NCBI GenBank assembly: GCA_000613465.1
Contig: BAJA01000003.1
Coordinates: forward strand, 124,001 to 188,000
DNA length: 64,000 nucleotides
From: Bacteroides nordii WAL 11050 = JCM 12987
GTDB taxonomy: Bacteria > Bacteroidota > Bacteroidia > Bacteroidales > Bacteroidaceae
Direction of reading: 5' to 3'
Part shown: positions 61,988 through 64,000 of the stretch, in pieces
Position numbering within the stretch: position 1 is the stretch's first letter
Layout: each line of letters starts with the position of its first letter
Translations under genes and position numbers: made by a program
Notes under the pieces: model-generated
Told to the model about the DNA's origin: nothing
What the model saw: only the letters and a program-made list of their open reading frames with translations
Databases searched by the model: none

Positions 61988-62047
61988 TAAATTGCATATA
62001 TATTAGGCTTTATGCGATAGTTGATTGTATTGTTAACAGGATAACCG

Positions 62048-62077
62048 GGGATATATGTTGTGAAATGGATATATCCC
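62048..62077 (+). promoter_or_regulatory. Hairpin between GH16 and GH95-like genes
   Basis: GGGATATAT (62048-62056) pairs with ATATATCCC (62069-62077), followed by TGTTTCT. It could be a weak terminator or a stabilising stem, like those at 55560 and 60938. Confidence 0.45.
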
Positions 62078-62103
62078 TGTTTCTATCTAAATTTTGTTTG
62101 ATT

Positions 62104-64000
62104 ATGGTGCGTGTAAAACATTTGTTACTTATAGTTGTGGTAGGAATCTTGTTTTCCTGCCGGTCGGGAGAGGAGGTGTCCGATCTTCCCCGTCCTTATC
62201 ATAACCTTCGTTTTGAAAAACTTCCGGAGGTTTGGGATGAAGCCCTTCCGTTAGGAAATGGTTTAACCGGTGCTCTTATCTGGCAGAAGGAAGGGAAACT
62301 GAGAATCGCTATAGACCGGGCCGATCTGTGGGATTTACGTCCGGTAGAAGAGTTCAAATCACCCGATCACTCTTATCAGTTTATTTGTGATCAGGTACTA
62401 AAGAAAAAAGATATTGCCCCTATCCAGCGTTTGATAGACGACAGGACTAAATATGACGCGGCTCCCACTAAGATACCTGCAGGGGCTATTGAGTTCAACA
62501 TTGCTTCTTTAGGGAAAGTGAAGGATGTTAGTCTGGACCTGACTTCTGCTGTCTGTACCGTTTTATGGGAGAATGGAGCCAAAGCACGCATTTTTGTTTC
62601 CGCCAATGAGAAAGGGGGGCGCTTCTTCTTTGAAAATCTGCCGGATACTCTTTCGCCGGAGTTGATCACTCCTTTATATGAAGAAAACGACACAGAACTG
62701 GACTATCAGCCCGGTGTAAACAAGCTGACTGCATTGGGATATAAACGAGGAAAAGTAGAACGAATAAATCCCGGAACTTTGCTCTATCAGCAGCAAGGGT
62801 GGGGAGATGTTTCTTATGAAATAGCATTAAAATGGAAGTCTCCCTCCGGGCATTCGCTGGAAGGGGAGTATTGTGTAACCTCCAAGGGAACCTGGTATTC
62901 GGAGAGGGAGGGAGCATTGGAATGTATGAGACAGACGATGAGTAGCGACTTCAATAGTAGTTTGGCAATGCATAAGCATTGGTGGCGGGAATATTGGATG
63001 AAATCTTCTATCAGCCTGCCCGATACATTGCTGGAGAAACAATGGTATCTGGAAATGTATAAGTTTGCCGCTGCTTCACGAAAGGGTGCACCTCCTATTT
63101 GCCTGCAAGCCGTATGGACTGCCGATAACGGGCAGACTCCTCCCTGGCGCGGAGACTTTCACAGCGATTTGAATACCCAGTTGAGCTATTGGGCAGGATA
63201 TACTTCTAATCATCTTGAAGAGTCGTCCGTATTTACCGACTGGCTTTGGAAGATAAAAGAAAATGCAGAAGCATTCACCCGGCAATTTTATGGCGTGGAG
63301 GGGCTGAATGTACCTTGTATTGCCACATTGACAGGAGAACCGATCGGTGGATGGAGTCCTTACTCACACTCTCCTTCTACAGCCGGTTGGTTATCGCACC
63401 ATTTCTATCTACAATGGAAGTATAGCATGGATACCGATTTCCTGAAGAACCGCGCTTATCCATGGATAAAGGAGGTGGCACAGTATTTTGAGAATATTTC
63501 AATCCGGGGTGAAAACGGAGAACGGCAACTGCCTTTATCTACTTCTCCGGAGATAAATGACAATCGTATTGATGCCTGGTTTCAGAAGACAACCAACTAC
63601 GACCTTGCTAATATACGGCTGACGTATACCGTCGCCCGGGAGATGGCGGAGGCTTTGGGCTTGAATGAAGAAGCCGGTTACTGGGTAAGACAACTAAGCG
63701 AATGGCCCAAACCTGCTGTGAATGAGAGTGGGTTGATGATTGCACCCGGAAAGGCACAAACGGAGTCGCATCGCCATTTTTCACATTTGCTGTCTTTTCA
63801 TCCTTTTGGATTGATAGACGTGAGTAAAGGAAATGGGAATATCGATTTGATATTGCGTTCTATTAAGAATGTAGAGATGTTGGGCACGGATTGGTGGACC
63901 GGATATACCTATGCATGGCTGGCCAACATGAAGGCCCGTGTTTTTGAAGGAGACGATGTAGTGAGAAACCTGCACATCTTTATTAAAGCTTTTTGCTCTC
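62104..64000 (+). CDS. GH95-like glycoside hydrolase, 3' end outside the window
   Basis: The frame is open from ATG 62104 to the end of the window (632 codons). It has a lipoprotein signal (LLLIVVVGILFSC, lipobox LFSC), the GH95 N-terminal domain (LRFEKLPEVWDEALPLGNGLTGALIW), and the (alpha/alpha)6 catalytic part with PPWRGDFHSDLNTQLSYWAGY. Where characterised fucosidases of the family have N-x-N, the sequence has D-L-N. SHRHFSHLLSFHPFG near the end is typical. Characterised GH95 enzymes are alpha-L-fucosidases and alpha-L-galactosidases. As a lipoprotein it may act on the surface or in the periplasm, trimming the product of the lyase and GH16. Confidence 0.8.
   Translation, partial: MVRVKHLLLIVVVGILFSCRSGEEVSDLPRPYHNLRFEKLPEVWDEALPLGNGLTGALIWQKEGKLRIAIDRADLWDLRPVEEFKSPDHSYQFICDQVLKKKDIAPIQRLIDDRTKYDAAPTKIPAGAIEFNIASLGKVKDVSLDLTSAVCTVLWENGAKARIFVSANEKGGRFFFENLPDTLSPELITPLYEENDTELDYQPGVNKLTALGYKRGKVERINPGTLLYQQQGWGDVSYEIALKWKSPSGHSLEGEYCVTSKGTWYSEREGALECMRQTMSSDFNSSLAMHKHWWREYWMKSSISLPDTLLEKQWYLEMYKFAAASRKGAPPICLQAVWTADNGQTPPWRGDFHSDLNTQLSYWAGYTSNHLEESSVFTDWLWKIKENAEAFTRQFYGVEGLNVPCIATLTGEPIGGWSPYSHSPSTAGWLSHHFYLQWKYSMDTDFLKNRAYPWIKEVAQYFENISIRGENGERQLPLSTSPEINDNRIDAWFQKTTNYDLANIRLTYTVAREMAEALGLNEEAGYWVRQLSEWPKPAVNESGLMIAPGKAQTESHRHFSHLLSFHPFGLIDVSKGNGNIDLILRSIKNVEMLGTDWWTGYTYAWLANMKARVFEGDDVVRNLHIFIKAFCS

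Overview
The window looks like the chromosome of a gut Bacteroides. It carries a SusC/SusD polysaccharide-utilisation locus (PUL) with a hybrid two-component regulator, the Bacteroides-type fucose operon fucR-fucI-fucA-fucK-mutarotase-fucP, promoters of the TAnnTTTG type, and many secreted proteins with Bacteroidota lipoprotein or type IX-like tails. No rRNA, tRNA or CRISPR array was seen.

Layout. (1) 1-12.2 kb: tail of a sulfatase-type phosphotransferase, a MACPF (perforin-like) lipoprotein, a decayed transposase, then a cluster of glycosyltransferases (GT4, GT8-GT4 fusion, GT2, GT4, GT11-like and FUT8/NodZ-like fucosyltransferases), the kind of place where Bacteroides encode their LPS glycan. 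(2) 12.3-24.7 kb: mostly housekeeping: MsbA-like exporter, an outer-membrane barrel, RNase H, nitroreductase, shikimate kinase, arginine decarboxylase, acetylglutamate kinase, an ECF sigma operon, a GIN-domain lipoprotein and a metallopeptidase. (3) 25.1-31.9 kb: fucose catabolism. (4) 31.9-44.3 kb: a block of six genes, all on the minus strand, lying exactly between two identical 109-bp direct repeats that are the 3' end of fucP: an island inserted behind fucP. It encodes an O-antigen-ligase-like TPR protein, a secreted transglutaminase-like protein, a Sel1-repeat protein, a secreted zinc-ribbon protein and two paralogous macroglobulin/TonB-plug proteins. (5) 44.5-64 kb: a PUL with a hybrid two-component sensor, a beta-helix protein, SusC, SusD, a remarkable SusD-polysaccharide lyase 8 fusion, GH16 and a GH95-like enzyme (cut by the window end).

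Fucose links several parts: two predicted fucosyltransferases build fucosylated surface glycan, the fuc operon catabolises fucose, and the PUL ends in a GH95-family enzyme whose characterised relatives remove fucose. Without the island, the PUL would sit directly behind fucP.

Caution: about fifteen genes, including core ones (aroK, speA, fucP), are broken by indels of one or two bases in homopolymer runs. This looks like sequence error rather than gene decay. I therefore annotate those genes as single coding regions and give the break point.
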